From Prevotella sp. khp7 (lineage in GTDB: Bacteria; Bacteroidota; Bacteroidia; Bacteroidales; Bacteroidaceae), in assembly GCF_900109055.1 (NCBI RefSeq), contig NZ_FOIV01000001.1, positions 62,001 through 126,000 of the forward strand: DNA of 64,000 nt, read 5' to 3'. This document shows positions 8,504 through 16,876 of this stretch, in pieces; position 1 is the first letter of the stretch, and every line of letters starts with the position of its first letter. A model generated the notes under the pieces. That model was not told the DNA's origin. It searched no databases and worked only from the letters and a program-made list of their open reading frames with translations. The position numbers and the translations under genes were made by a program.

Positions 8504-8577
8504 GTGATAGATAAATATAATCTATCACTCTAGTTATCTTATTGATTATAATGTTGTTATGCAGAAAAGTGATAGAT
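8504..8577. repeat. Right GTGATAGAT site array
   Basis: Exact copies: GTGATAGAT at 8504-8512, ATCTATCAC at 8520-8528, GTGATAGAT at 8569-8577, with gaps of 7 and 40 bases. Read inward from either outer edge of the 6210-8577 segment, the order is ATCTATCAC, 40 bases, GTGATAGAT, 7 bases, ATCTATCAC at both ends. The spacer sequences differ while their lengths are the same, so the geometry looks selected. Confidence 0.85.
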
Positions 8578-8594
8578 ACGTCTTTTTTTTCTTT

Positions 8595-8643
8595 TATTAT
8601 TAGAATCTGTCTAACTCTACAACAGGCCAGCCATAGTCCTGAT
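8595..8643. repeat. Direct repeat A, copy 1 (lipoprotein gene 3' end)
   Basis: 49 bases covering the last codons and stop of the lipoprotein gene match 15615-15663 with two differences. The match stops abruptly on both sides. Copy 1 is inside an intact gene; copy 2 is an orphan. Confidence 0.85.
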
Positions 8644-9568
8644 AATAGCGCACTGCTAAACCCTTGCGCTTCACATATTCGCTCAGCTGTTCGCGTCTGA
8701 CGGCTTCGCGTACCTTCTGATTAGAGTGCATCTGCTGATACAAATCAAAGTGCCTGCCGAAGATGCGCTTGGCACTTGGCAGATAGCCAGCCCCATCAAC
8801 AGTTTGTTCGAAAGCTGTCACGCAGTAGTCTGTACCTTGCTTTTTCAGCAGTATGAGTCCAGAGTGGTTGCCACCCGATACCGTCTTGAGCGTATCGCCG
8901 GCTATGTTGTACCAATCCACCCAGAAGTCGCCCCACACGCTGTCGCCCTCCTCGGCCACCATCATCAGCGTGGGTATACACATCTTCCCATGTCGATAGT
9001 GCTGTCCTATTTCCTTCGCAAGATAGTCGCTAATGGCCTGTCTCCTGGCCTGCTCGTCGCGGTTTTGGGCAATATGACGTATGCAGTCTGCTTTGTGATT
9101 GTCAAAGTCGGCTAACAGCCACTTGCCATCCACTTGCTCCATCGTCAGCTGGTGCTCCTCAATATCAGTCGTTTCATCGAACGAGCCATCCTCCCATTTC
9201 TGTCTTACTTTGATGGTGGCTGTAGCATGATTGTCATCGATTATCTCTACGCCAACCACTTCATAGTCGGCTATCGTACCGCCATTGCCTGTTACGAAGT
9301 AGTACAGCCACTCATGATCCATCGCCTCATGCTCAGGCAGGTGATTGAATATCGTGTCGAGCACGGTGTAGAAATCATTTGTGAGATACTCGTGCGAACC
9401 CTCCCGCAGTTCGTGGTCGGGGATATACTTGCACAATTCGGCAGCCCGTTCTTTTAACTGCTCCTCACTTATTTCTGTTGAGGCACCTCCATGTTGCCTT
9501 ACGTTGCATGACGACGGCATCATCATTGCCATTATCACTGTTACAGCCAAAGATATAATCTTCTTCAT
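8600..9568 (-). CDS. Uncharacterised lipoprotein
   Basis: A 322-residue exported protein with a lipoprotein signal ending PSSC (Cys21). I do not recognise a named family. The region about 95-155 (DYEVVGVEIIDDNHATATIKVRQKW...WLLADF) looks like an NTF2/DUF3828-type fold, with an internal 'variable, strand, verify by W-L-x-x-D-F' pattern. The C-terminus RKGLAVRYYQDYGWPVVELDRF is distinctive; its last 15 codons recur as an orphan fragment at 15615-15663. It has its own -7 box at 9591-9598 (minus strand). No operon partner is visible; the vapE-like unit is downstream after a 189-base gap that holds the right repeat array. Confidence 0.7.
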   Translation of the reverse strand: MKKIISLAVTVIMAMMMPSSCNVRQHGGASTEISEEQLKERAAELCKYIPDHELREGSHEYLTNDFYTVLDTIFNHLPEHEAMDHEWLYYFVTGNGGTIADYEVVGVEIIDDNHATATIKVRQKWEDGSFDETTDIEEHQLTMEQVDGKWLLADFDNHKADCIRHIAQNRDEQARRQAISDYLAKEIGQHYRHGKMCIPTLMMVAEEGDSVWGDFWVDWYNIAGDTLKTVSGGNHSGLILLKKQGTDYCVTAFEQTVDGAGYLPSAKRIFGRHFDLYQQMHSNQKVREAVRREQLSEYVKRKGLAVRYYQDYGWPVVELDRF

Positions 9569-9590
9569 CGTATTATTTTATAGTTTTGCG

Positions 9591-9598
9591 CAAAGTTA
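9591..9598 (-). promoter_or_regulatory. -7 box of the lipoprotein gene
   Basis: Minus-strand TAACTTTG, 23 bases before the start at 9568, fits TAnnTTTG. A second possible minus-strand box, TATATTTG, lies at 9640-9647. Confidence 0.6.
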
Positions 9599-9710
9599 CT
9601 TTTACCACCATAACAACACAAAAGATATGTTTCCGTTTGCAAATATAGAAAATGTTTTCTTCTCATCAAAGCAATCTAAACAAAACTTTCATAAATAACA
9701 TGTCTTTTTA

Positions 9711-9793
9711 ATTGTTAAAAATGTCTTGTAAAGCGGATGTTTTCCGCATTAACCTAACATGAAATAGGGAAAAAGAACTAACTTTGCACTCGT
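9711..9793. repeat. Direct repeat B, copy 1: GH2 promoter region
   Basis: 83 bases match 15700-15782 with three differences. The unit includes a short hairpin GCGGA-TGTTT-TCCGC and the -7 box TAACTTTG at 9779-9786 that should start transcription about 50 bases before the GH2 gene. Confidence 0.85.
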
Positions 9794-9841
9794 ATTACCT
9801 AAATTGTATAAACAGGATTATCAACGTTCATTAAAAATAAA

Positions 9842-12439
9842 ATGAAGAAGATTATTTGCCTATTGGTTATAATAGGACTTCAGTATGCGGTGCCGATGAG
9901 GGGCTTCGCACAACGTATGCAATCATTCGATGGGGGCTGGAGATTCCATCGTGGCGAAGTGATTAACGCGGAGGCGGCGGAGTTCGACGACTCACGATGG
10001 CGCGAGGTAATCGTGCCACATGACTTCAGTATGGAGCCGGTGGCCTACACTCACGACTACCGAGGGGAAACGGTGGAGTGGAAGGACTGGCAGGTGGGAC
10101 CCTTCTCGCGTCTCAGCATCGGCGACTTGGACTCTGGACAGACGGTCGGTGGCACGGGCTGGTATCGCAAGGCTTTCACCTTGCCAATGAGTGGTGGTTC
10201 TTTGGATGAGATACTCAAGAATAAGATGTTTCGCCTGCGCTTCGATGGCGTATACAATCAGGCTGAGGTGTGGGTGAACGGCAAGAAGGCTGCGATGAAC
10301 GTGTATGGCTACATGCCTTTCGTATTTGATTTGAATAGTATTCTGAGAGACAAAGCGAACCGCGACCCCATGGATGAGAGCCGCGTGACCATTGCCGTGA
10401 AGGCGGTGAACGAGGGCCTGAACTGCCGCTGGTATTCGGGCAGCGGCATCTTCCGCCATGTGTGGTTAGAGACGACCGACAGACTGCACCTTGACGCATG
10501 GGACACGTATGTCGATGCGTCGGTGGTGAATGGGAAAAATGCCGTGGTGAAGGTTTTGGCAAAGATCTTCGACACGAACGCTACGACGGCTGAAGGCACG
10601 ATAAAGGTACAGATTATAGACGCCGAAGGGCGCGAAATTGCTACAGGGGGAAGCGAACTGACGATAAAGTCTCCGCACCTGTGGTCAATAGACAATCCCT
10701 ATCGCTATAAAGCCCGCATCAGCCTGCTTGATGTTGATAAGAGCGTTCGCGATGTCCTGGAAATCCCCTTTGGCATCCGCACCATCACGTTCTCTGCTGA
10801 TAAGGGTTTCCTGCTCAACGGTAAGTCGGTGAAGCTTCGCGGCGGCTGCGTCCACCACGACAACGGACTGTTGGGGAGTGCTGCCATCGACCGCGCCGAG
10901 GTGCGCAAGGTGGAGCTGATGAAAGCACAGGGCTACAATGCCGTGCGCACGAGCCATAACCTGCCAACGGAGGCCTTCCTCAATGCCTGCGACTCGCTGG
11001 GTATGCTGGTTATCGACGAGTGCTTCGATCAGTGGGAGGAGCAGAAACGTAAGGATGACTACAGTAATTACTTCTCACATGAAAAGCAGACCATCATTGA
11101 CGGCAAGCCTGTGGGCATGGGTGTGACTAATTTTGAATACGACGCTGCCCTCATGGTGCGCCGCGACCGTAATCATCCCTGTGTCATTATGTGGAGTATC
11201 GGCAACGAGATTGCCCAGCGCTCCGACGTGCCTCGCGGCAAGGAAATTGCCGAGGCCATCACGCGCGCCATCAAGCAGGAGGACTCGACACGGCCGACGA
11301 CGCTGGCCGTGAACGACTATTGGGATCGCACGGCGCAGAAGATGTCTTGGGACAAGGACTCGCCACGCGCCTTCGACCTCGTCGAAGTGGGCGGCTACAA
11401 CTACGAGCAGCGCCGCTATGAGAGCGACCATGAGAAATTCCCAGAGCGCATCATGTACGGCTCGGAGACGTACCCTAATGCCATTGGCGGCAATTGGCGT
11501 CTTGTGGAGAAGCACCCTTACGTCATCGGTGATTTTGTGTGGACGGCCATCGACTATATCGGCGAGGCGGGGCTTGGGCATGCCCTCGAACGTAGCGACC
11601 GAGGCCGTTGGATTCAACTGCTGGCCTGGCCGTGGTTCAACGCCTGGTGCGGCGACATCGACCTTGTAGGTAACAAAAAACCGCAGAGCTATTATAGGGA
11701 TGTGGTGTGGGGAGAGCGCCCGATAGCGATGGCTGTGCGCCCTTCGGTGACCGACGGTGAATATGAGGACGCATTGGGCTGGTGCTGGACTGCCGAAGAG
11801 AATCACTGGCAGTGGGGAGGTTATCTGCCTGTAGATATTCGTCCTGAGAAATACGATAACGCAACTTTAAAGGCTGGTGTAGTACACGATGTAAACGGCC
11901 ACCGTAGCGACTCCCTTCGTGTAAATGTCTATACACGTGAGTCACGTGTCTGCCTGTCAATAAATGGGCGTGTCATTGGCGAGCAGGATGTTAATCCTGA
12001 GACATTCACCGCATCATTCCGCGTGGCTTACGAACCCGGCGAACTGAAAGCAGAAGTTATCAAAGGAAAAAAGGCGGGCATCGTATTCCGCACCCCTGGC
12101 GCCCCTGCAGCCATCCAATTTATACCTGTAAACAAAAACATCACTGCCTCGCACAATGATCTTGCTTACGTGTATATCAAAGTGGTTGATGCCGATGGCA
12201 ACCTATGTCCTACCGCTGAGATTCCCCTCGACATCAAGACCTCGGGTGCTCGTCACATCGCTGTTGCCGGAACTGGTCATCCCTACGATGTCCACTCGTT
12301 CCGCTCGCTTACACCCACGACTTTCCGTGGTCAGGCGCTCCTCATCATCCAGCCCCAAGAAGAAAAGGGCGGCGTCACCATCAATGTGTCTTCACCTAAG
12401 CTCAAGTCCCAAGGGACGTACAGCATTGAGATGAAGTGA
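9842..12439 (+). CDS. Glycoside hydrolase family 2, beta-galactosidase-like, with DUF4982-type C-terminus
   Basis: An 865-residue exported hydrolase. A signal peptide (KKIICLLVIIGLQYAVPMRGFAQ) is followed by the GH2 sugar-binding jelly roll (WRFHRGE to about residue 210), the Ig-like sandwich, the TIM barrel starting near FGIRTITFSADKGFLLNGK, and a C-terminal DUF4982-like beta domain (about 640-865). Acid/base Glu456 (WSIGNE) and nucleophile Glu542 (MYGSETYP) are both present, so it should be active, most likely on beta-galactosides; GH2 also holds glucuronidases and mannosidases and the exact sugar is not certain. It faces the GH3 gene with 12 bases between stops. Its promoter lies in a duplicated 83-base block also found in front of the acetyltransferase gene at 15792. 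Confidence 0.9.
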   Translation: MKKIICLLVIIGLQYAVPMRGFAQRMQSFDGGWRFHRGEVINAEAAEFDDSRWREVIVPHDFSMEPVAYTHDYRGETVEWKDWQVGPFSRLSIGDLDSGQTVGGTGWYRKAFTLPMSGGSLDEILKNKMFRLRFDGVYNQAEVWVNGKKAAMNVYGYMPFVFDLNSILRDKANRDPMDESRVTIAVKAVNEGLNCRWYSGSGIFRHVWLETTDRLHLDAWDTYVDASVVNGKNAVVKVLAKIFDTNATTAEGTIKVQIIDAEGREIATGGSELTIKSPHLWSIDNPYRYKARISLLDVDKSVRDVLEIPFGIRTITFSADKGFLLNGKSVKLRGGCVHHDNGLLGSAAIDRAEVRKVELMKAQGYNAVRTSHNLPTEAFLNACDSLGMLVIDECFDQWEEQKRKDDYSNYFSHEKQTIIDGKPVGMGVTNFEYDAALMVRRDRNHPCVIMWSIGNEIAQRSDVPRGKEIAEAITRAIKQEDSTRPTTLAVNDYWDRTAQKMSWDKDSPRAFDLVEVGGYNYEQRRYESDHEKFPERIMYGSETYPNAIGGNWRLVEKHPYVIGDFVWTAIDYIGEAGLGHALERSDRGRWIQLLAWPWFNAWCGDIDLVGNKKPQSYYRDVVWGERPIAMAVRPSVTDGEYEDALGWCWTAEENHWQWGGYLPVDIRPEKYDNATLKAGVVHDVNGHRSDSLRVNVYTRESRVCLSINGRVIGEQDVNPETFTASFRVAYEPGELKAEVIKGKKAGIVFRTPGAPAAIQFIPVNKNITASHNDLAYVYIKVVDADGNLCPTAEIPLDIKTSGARHIAVAGTGHPYDVHSFRSLTPTTFRGQALLIIQPQEEKGGVTINVSSPKLKSQGTYSIEMK

Positions 12440-12451
12440 CATATTTTTCAT

Positions 12452-14671
12452 TTATTCGATTCTGTTTTTACTTGTTAATGGTAAGTTGTCAGAAGAGCCG
12501 CCGACGAGGATGTCGATGTTGTCGGATGCCAAAGTCCAGGTCTGGGCTGCTTCATCCCAGTGGCATAGGTCGGAGCGACGAATGGGTATGGTCACCATCT
12601 TTCGTTCACCTGCCTTCAGCGCTACACGGCAGAAACCCTTTAGCTCCTTTGTTGAACGGGCAACATAGACCTGTGCCACCTCTTCGGCATCACGGTCAGA
12701 GGTATTGGAGAGCGTGAAACTGACGTCGAAGCCCTCAGTTGTAGGTTTAACGTTCAAGTCACTGTAAGTAAACGTAGCATAGGAGAGTCCATAGCCGAAT
12801 GGATAGGCGGGAGCAATATGTTTCTGATCATACCAACGGTAACCAACAAGATCCTGCTCTGCATAGTCGGCGATGAGCTGTTGACGGCGCTCATTGCTGC
12901 GATTGCGGGTGAGATCTACGAAAATATCGCCTTGATTGTTGTTCTCGATGGTCTGTGGATAGGTGCCTGTGGCGTAAGCCGGCACATCCTCCAGCTTCTT
13001 GGGCCAGGTCATCGGCAGTTTACCCGACGGAGAAATCTTACCCGTGAGAACCTCGGCGAGAGCCTGACCACCCATGGAACCATTGAACCATGAGGCGACC
13101 AATGTCGCAGAAACCTCGTTTACTGTCGAGATATCTACTGGTCCGCCAGAGACGATAACTGTCACTAATCGTTTGTTTGCCTTAGCGAGTGCAAGCGCCA
13201 GTTCATCCTGTCCAGAGGGCAGGGTGATGGTCTTACGGTCTGACCCCTCGGTTTCTACCTCGCGGTTGTTTCCGGCAAAGAAGATGACGAGGTCGGCATT
13301 CCTAGCTGCTTCTACGGCCTGAGCCACAAGCTCGTGGTCGGCAGGCTGAATAGGGCTGAGACGCTTGTTCCTTGTCTCACGATCGAAACTCTTATAACCT
13401 GGGACGTAGGTGATTGTCACTTGATTGCCAAGTATTCTTTGCAGGCCTTCGAGTGGTGTGATCTCACAACGTGTCTTTACGCCAGCTCCCACACCGCCAA
13501 GTGCCATTTTTGTAACGGCATTCTCACCGACGACAGCGATGCGTTTCACTTTTTTCGTGTTTATAGGTAGCATCTTTTCGTTCTTCAACAGCACGATGCT
13601 GCGACGGGCTATTTCTAATGCGGTTGCCATCTCCTCGGCATTGCCTACAGGTTTAGTGTTGGCAGCATCTTTGGCTATCGGTTTCACCGTCAGACGGACG
13701 CGAAGGATCTCTCTGACACGCTGGTTGATAACCGCCTCACTCACTTTCCCGGCCTTCACAGAGTCGAGTAGTGCCTGCCCCATATAACGACTACCGGGCA
13801 TCTCTACGTTCATGCCTGCTGTCACAGCATCGACGGTGGAATGGACACCGCCCCAGTCACTGATGACCATACCGGGGAATCCCCACTGTTGGCGGAGAAT
13901 GGTCGTGAGCAGTGCCTTGTTCTCCGAACACCATCGGCCGTTCACTTTGTTATACGCAGCCATGACACCCCAGGCATCGGCCTCGCGTATGGCCATCTCG
14001 AAGGGACGAAGGTATATCTCATGCATGGCACGGTCTGAGATACGCACATCGACGAAGCCGCGGTAGTCCTCCTGATTATTCAGTGCATAGTGTTTCAGAC
14101 ACACCGCCGTGCCGTCGTCCTGTGCTCCCTTGGTATAAGCCACGGCGAGCATGCCGCTTAGGATGGGGTCTTCGCTCAGATACTCATAGGTACGTCCACC
14201 TGTGGGGATGCGCTGTATGTTGATGGCGGGACCGAGAATCATATCCTTGCCACGCAGCCTGGCCTCGCGGCTCATGCCCCGTCCGTAGGCGTAGGCCCAC
14301 TCTGTGCTCCATGTTGCAGCCAGTGCCGAGCCTGTGGGGAAGAAGGTCGCCGAATCTGTTGTCAGATTGACGGAGTTCCACGAGTGAGGCTCCATCTCTT
14401 CACGGATACCGAAAGGTCCGTCAGCGTATTCCATGTCGGCGATGCCCAGTCGCGGGATACCTGCCGAAGAAAACATGTTTTTTCCATGAAGCATCTCAAT
14501 CTTCTCTTCAAGCGCCATGCCTTTGATGATGTCGTCAATTTCTGTCTCGTGACTGAGTAATCTGTACGGAATGCCTTGTATCATACCTCCTTCTACTTTA
14601 ACAATAGAGTTTTGTCCCCAGGCAAGAGCCGCCATCAGACTTACTGTCAATAATGCCAGTTGGTTCTTCAT
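12452..14671 (-). CDS. Glycoside hydrolase family 3 (beta-glucosidase/xylosidase-like)
   Basis: A 739-residue secreted enzyme with a short signal ending at about LAWGQ. The N-terminal barrel begins near DDIIKGMALEEKIEMLHG. The nucleophile motif GMVISDWGGVHS places Asp272. The second alpha/beta sandwich follows (about 340-560), then a fibronectin-III-like domain closing with VLVGGSSDNLPL. The substrate is likely a beta-glucoside or beta-xyloside; GH3 motifs alone do not separate these. It is transcribed after the exported flavoprotein gene, with 38 bases between them, and converges on the GH2 gene. No binding protein or SusC/D pair is nearby, so this is not a classical polysaccharide utilisation locus. 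Confidence 0.9.
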   Translation of the reverse strand: MKNQLALLTVSLMAALAWGQNSIVKVEGGMIQGIPYRLLSHETEIDDIIKGMALEEKIEMLHGKNMFSSAGIPRLGIADMEYADGPFGIREEMEPHSWNSVNLTTDSATFFPTGSALAATWSTEWAYAYGRGMSREARLRGKDMILGPAINIQRIPTGGRTYEYLSEDPILSGMLAVAYTKGAQDDGTAVCLKHYALNNQEDYRGFVDVRISDRAMHEIYLRPFEMAIREADAWGVMAAYNKVNGRWCSENKALLTTILRQQWGFPGMVISDWGGVHSTVDAVTAGMNVEMPGSRYMGQALLDSVKAGKVSEAVINQRVREILRVRLTVKPIAKDAANTKPVGNAEEMATALEIARRSIVLLKNEKMLPINTKKVKRIAVVGENAVTKMALGGVGAGVKTRCEITPLEGLQRILGNQVTITYVPGYKSFDRETRNKRLSPIQPADHELVAQAVEAARNADLVIFFAGNNREVETEGSDRKTITLPSGQDELALALAKANKRLVTVIVSGGPVDISTVNEVSATLVASWFNGSMGGQALAEVLTGKISPSGKLPMTWPKKLEDVPAYATGTYPQTIENNNQGDIFVDLTRNRSNERRQQLIADYAEQDLVGYRWYDQKHIAPAYPFGYGLSYATFTYSDLNVKPTTEGFDVSFTLSNTSDRDAEEVAQVYVARSTKELKGFCRVALKAGERKMVTIPIRRSDLCHWDEAAQTWTLASDNIDILVGGSSDNLPLTSKNRIE

Positions 14672-14709
14672 ATTTTATGGAACTTTTTTGATGTAATTAT
14701 GATATTCAT

Positions 14710-15438
14710 TTACCTGATAAAATTCATGAATGCTGGGAACTCATCGCGCTGGGGGGCAGGATTGCCGTCGGCATGAATCTTCTTAAGCAGAAATGCCATG
14801 TTGGTGGCAAGGGTGCGCATTGTCTGCATGCCCTCGGTGTCGAGTTTTACTTCGCCCTTACCTGCTCCGTAGGCGATGTTCCAGTACTGTGAGGTTACTA
14901 CAGGCATGTTCATCATCTCGAACATCATGTTCATGGTCTGGAGTGTAGCCGTAGCACCACCTCGACGGCAGACAGCCAATGCCGCTGCAGGCTTGTTCTG
15001 AACCAGATGTCCTGTAGAGTAGAACAGCCGCTGCATTAGCGAGAGAATACCACCATTCGGCTGACCGTAATAGACAGGAGTTCCTACGATGAGTGCATCT
15101 GATTCTTTCATTTTCTCAGCAATCACACTACACATATCATCATCGAATGCACAGCCTGCACCGTTGTTCTGTCGGCAGCCGCCGCAGTTGATGCACATAC
15201 GGACTGGCTTGCGACCAATCTGAACAATCTCCGACTCCACGCCGTGTTTCTGCAACGTAGCCTCAATTTCCTTCAGGCAACAGAACGTGTTGCCGTCGGT
15301 GCGCGGGCTGCCGTTTACCAATAACACTTTGGGGGTCTTGACACCTGTCACGTTGTTCAACATCGCCGACACAGGCGATACGACAGCTGCTCCTGCAGCC
15401 GCCATCGTTGCTTTCTTGATAAAATCTCTTCTGTTCAT
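14710..15438 (-). CDS. Exported flavodoxin/NADPH-dependent FMN reductase-like protein (Tat signal)
   Basis: A 242-residue protein with a twin-arginine signal (MNRRDFIKK then an alanine-rich stretch to about residue 26) and a flavodoxin-like fold. LLVNGSPRTDGNT (about 40-52) is the FMN phosphate loop of the iron-sulfur flavoprotein/FMN reductase family, and CINCGGC with a further Cys in GAGCAF gives a cluster of cysteines that in related proteins binds iron-sulfur or forms disulfides. VGTPVYYGQPNG is the second flavin loop. Tat export fits a cofactor loaded in the cytoplasm. It is the first gene of a two-gene unit with GH3, from a -7 box at 15520-15527. The link between a flavoprotein and a glycosidase is unexplained. 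Confidence 0.8.
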   Translation of the reverse strand: MNRRDFIKKATMAAAGAAVVSPVSAMLNNVTGVKTPKVLLVNGSPRTDGNTFCCLKEIEATLQKHGVESEIVQIGRKPVRMCINCGGCRQNNGAGCAFDDDMCSVIAEKMKESDALIVGTPVYYGQPNGGILSLMQRLFYSTGHLVQNKPAAALAVCRRGGATATLQTMNMMFEMMNMPVVTSQYWNIAYGAGKGEVKLDTEGMQTMRTLATNMAFLLKKIHADGNPAPQRDEFPAFMNFIR

Positions 15439-15614
15439 TTTTCGTATTTGTTTTTGTGGGCTATTATGGCTTAGTAAGACATAATGATTAATAATTGAAC
15501 TTTTTCTTTATTTTCCTTGCAAATATAGTGGTTTTCAATGAAATATCGAAATTATGTTTAAGTTTGTGCCAAGTTTTGAGAATTATTAGCATTTTCGCAA
15601 ACCTTGTTGCACCG

Positions 15615-15663
15615 TATTATTAGAATCTATCTAACTCTTCAACAGGCCAGCCATAGTCCTGAT
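15615..15663 (-). pseudogene. Orphan 3' end of a lipoprotein gene (direct repeat A, copy 2)
   Basis: On the minus strand these bases still encode YQDYGWPVEELDRF and a stop, matching the end of the lipoprotein at 8600-9568 (VVELDRF there). There is no upstream body: sequence similarity stops at 15663. It is a remnant of a second copy of that gene. Confidence 0.8.
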
Positions 15664-15699
15664 GCTTGCTGTTGAAGTTGGGGAGGGCTTATACCTTGA

Positions 15700-15782
15700 A
15701 TTGTTAAAAAAGTCTTGTATTGCGGATGTTTTCCGCATTAACCTAACATGAAATAGGGAAAAAGAACTAACTTTGCACTCGT
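15700..15782 (+). promoter_or_regulatory. Direct repeat B, copy 2: promoter of the acetyltransferase-esterase pair
   Basis: An 83-base near copy of the GH2 promoter block, with the hairpin GCGGA-TGTTT-TCCGC (15722-15736) and -7 box TAACTTTG (15768-15775). Expected transcription start near 15781 leaves a leader of about 10 bases to the ATG at 15792. Confidence 0.8.
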
Positions 15783-15791
15783 TCACAGAAA

Positions 15792-16265
15792 ATGAACATG
15801 AATCTGTATAACGACGTTGCGATGGTAAAACTACATAAGAAAATGTTCCAGGAACTGACCACAGATGAGCTATACGAACTCCTGAGAGTGCGTAGCGAGG
15901 TTTTCGTGGTTGAGCAGAACTGCGTCTATCAGGATATGGACGGCGACGACCAGCAATCTATTCATCTCTGGTTGACCGAAGCTGATAGGGTCGTGGCTTT
16001 GGCTCGTGTGTGCCCTGCAGGTACTCACATGAAGGAAATTTCGATTGGCAGAGTCATCACCACAGAACGGGGTAAGGGCTATGGCAAACAGATTATGCTT
16101 CATGCCATTGACGCTGCCATCGAACATTTCGGAGCTACCGTTATTGATATTGAGGCACAGGAATATGCTAAAGGATTCTATGAAAACGTGGGATTCAGAC
16201 AGTCATCTGAGACTTTCATGCTCGATGGCATTCCTCACATTAAAATGACTTGGAGAAGGGTATGA
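15792..16265 (+). CDS. GNAT family N-acetyltransferase, ElaA-like
   Basis: A 157-residue cytoplasmic acetyltransferase. The segment LRVRSEVFVVEQNCVYQDMDGDD (about 26-48) is the hallmark of ElaA, and ISIGRVITTERGKGYGKQIM (about 79-98) is the acetyl-CoA binding motif A with R/Q-G-x-G-K/A. The natural acceptor of ElaA-type enzymes is not established. Starts at Met3 (15798) or Met11 (15822) are also possible; Met11 aligns best with typical ElaA length. It shares an ATGA overlap with the esterase gene, so both are translated from one message driven by the duplicated promoter block. Confidence 0.85.
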   Translation: MNMNLYNDVAMVKLHKKMFQELTTDELYELLRVRSEVFVVEQNCVYQDMDGDDQQSIHLWLTEADRVVALARVCPAGTHMKEISIGRVITTERGKGYGKQIMLHAIDAAIEHFGATVIDIEAQEYAKGFYENVGFRQSSETFMLDGIPHIKMTWRRV

Positions 16266-16852
16266 AGAAGATATTGTTCCTTCACGGCTTCTATGCCAGT
16301 GGCCAGTGTGTACCGGCTTTGGCGTTGCGCGACTCCTTTGAGGGGCGTGCCGAGGTGCTTACGCCAGACTTGCCGATGCACCCGAAAGAGGCCGTAGGCT
16401 TTATCCGTGAACTGATTGACCGTGAGAAACCTGACCTTCTGGTGGGTAACAGCTGCGGTTCGTTCTATGCTCAGATGGTGGCTTCAACCATGGGCATCCC
16501 TGCCTTACTTGGAAATCCACACTTCCGGATGACGGAGTTCCTGAAGCAGCGCATCGGCGATCATCAGTACAAATCGCCACGAAAAGACGGCAAGCAGGAC
16601 TTCACCATCAATGAGGCTTTGATTGAGGAGTTTGCCGAACTGGAGGCTATACAGTTCAACGACTGCAATCCCTGCTACAAAGACCGCATCTGGGGGGTGT
16701 TTGGCGAACAGGACACGTTGGCACATTTTGAACCGCTCTTCTTGGAACATTACAGCCATTCGTTCCACTTCCCCGGAGGGCACACGCCGACGGCTGAAGA
16801 GGTTCGCACTTGGTATTTGCCCTTGGCTGAGAAGATGCTAAAGCTTTTATGA
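16262..16852 (+). CDS. YqiA/YcfP-like alpha/beta-fold esterase
   Basis: A 196-residue single-domain hydrolase starting KKILFLHGFYASG, with nucleophile elbow VGNSCGS (Ser64), the F-x-G-x-Q-D-T-L acid region (VFGEQDTLAHFEP) and a late histidine in FPGGHTPT. These match the YqiA/YcfP family of small esterases; the physiological substrate is not known. The start overlaps the stop of the acetyltransferase gene (ATGA at 16262-16265), indicating translational coupling. A slightly longer start at 16250 would overlap more and adds nothing conserved. Confidence 0.85.
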   Translation: MKKILFLHGFYASGQCVPALALRDSFEGRAEVLTPDLPMHPKEAVGFIRELIDREKPDLLVGNSCGSFYAQMVASTMGIPALLGNPHFRMTEFLKQRIGDHQYKSPRKDGKQDFTINEALIEEFAELEAIQFNDCNPCYKDRIWGVFGEQDTLAHFEPLFLEHYSHSFHFPGGHTPTAEEVRTWYLPLAEKMLKLL

Positions 16853-16876
16853 TGATCTCAACGTCAGTGGGACGAA

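Larger units (their letters stand above)
15439..15791. other. Intergenic region with two duplicated fragments
   Basis: From left to right this 353-base gap holds the minus-strand -7 box TATATTTG (15520-15527) of the flavoprotein gene, AT-rich DNA without coding signal, an orphan 49-base copy of the lipoprotein gene end (15615-15663), about 36 unique bases, and the 83-base promoter copy (15700-15782). No complete gene is present. Confidence 0.8.

Noticed and set aside
6210..8577. Insertion sequence with terminal inverted repeats
   Set aside because: There is no transposase, and no convincing target duplication; both flanks merely contain T8 runs (6198-6205 and 8583-8590). The repeats are therefore listed as arrays, with mobility left as a hypothesis.
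9842..15438. Polysaccharide utilisation locus
   Set aside because: GH2 and GH3 genes are present, but there is no SusC/SusD pair, sensor or transporter, so it does not meet the definition.
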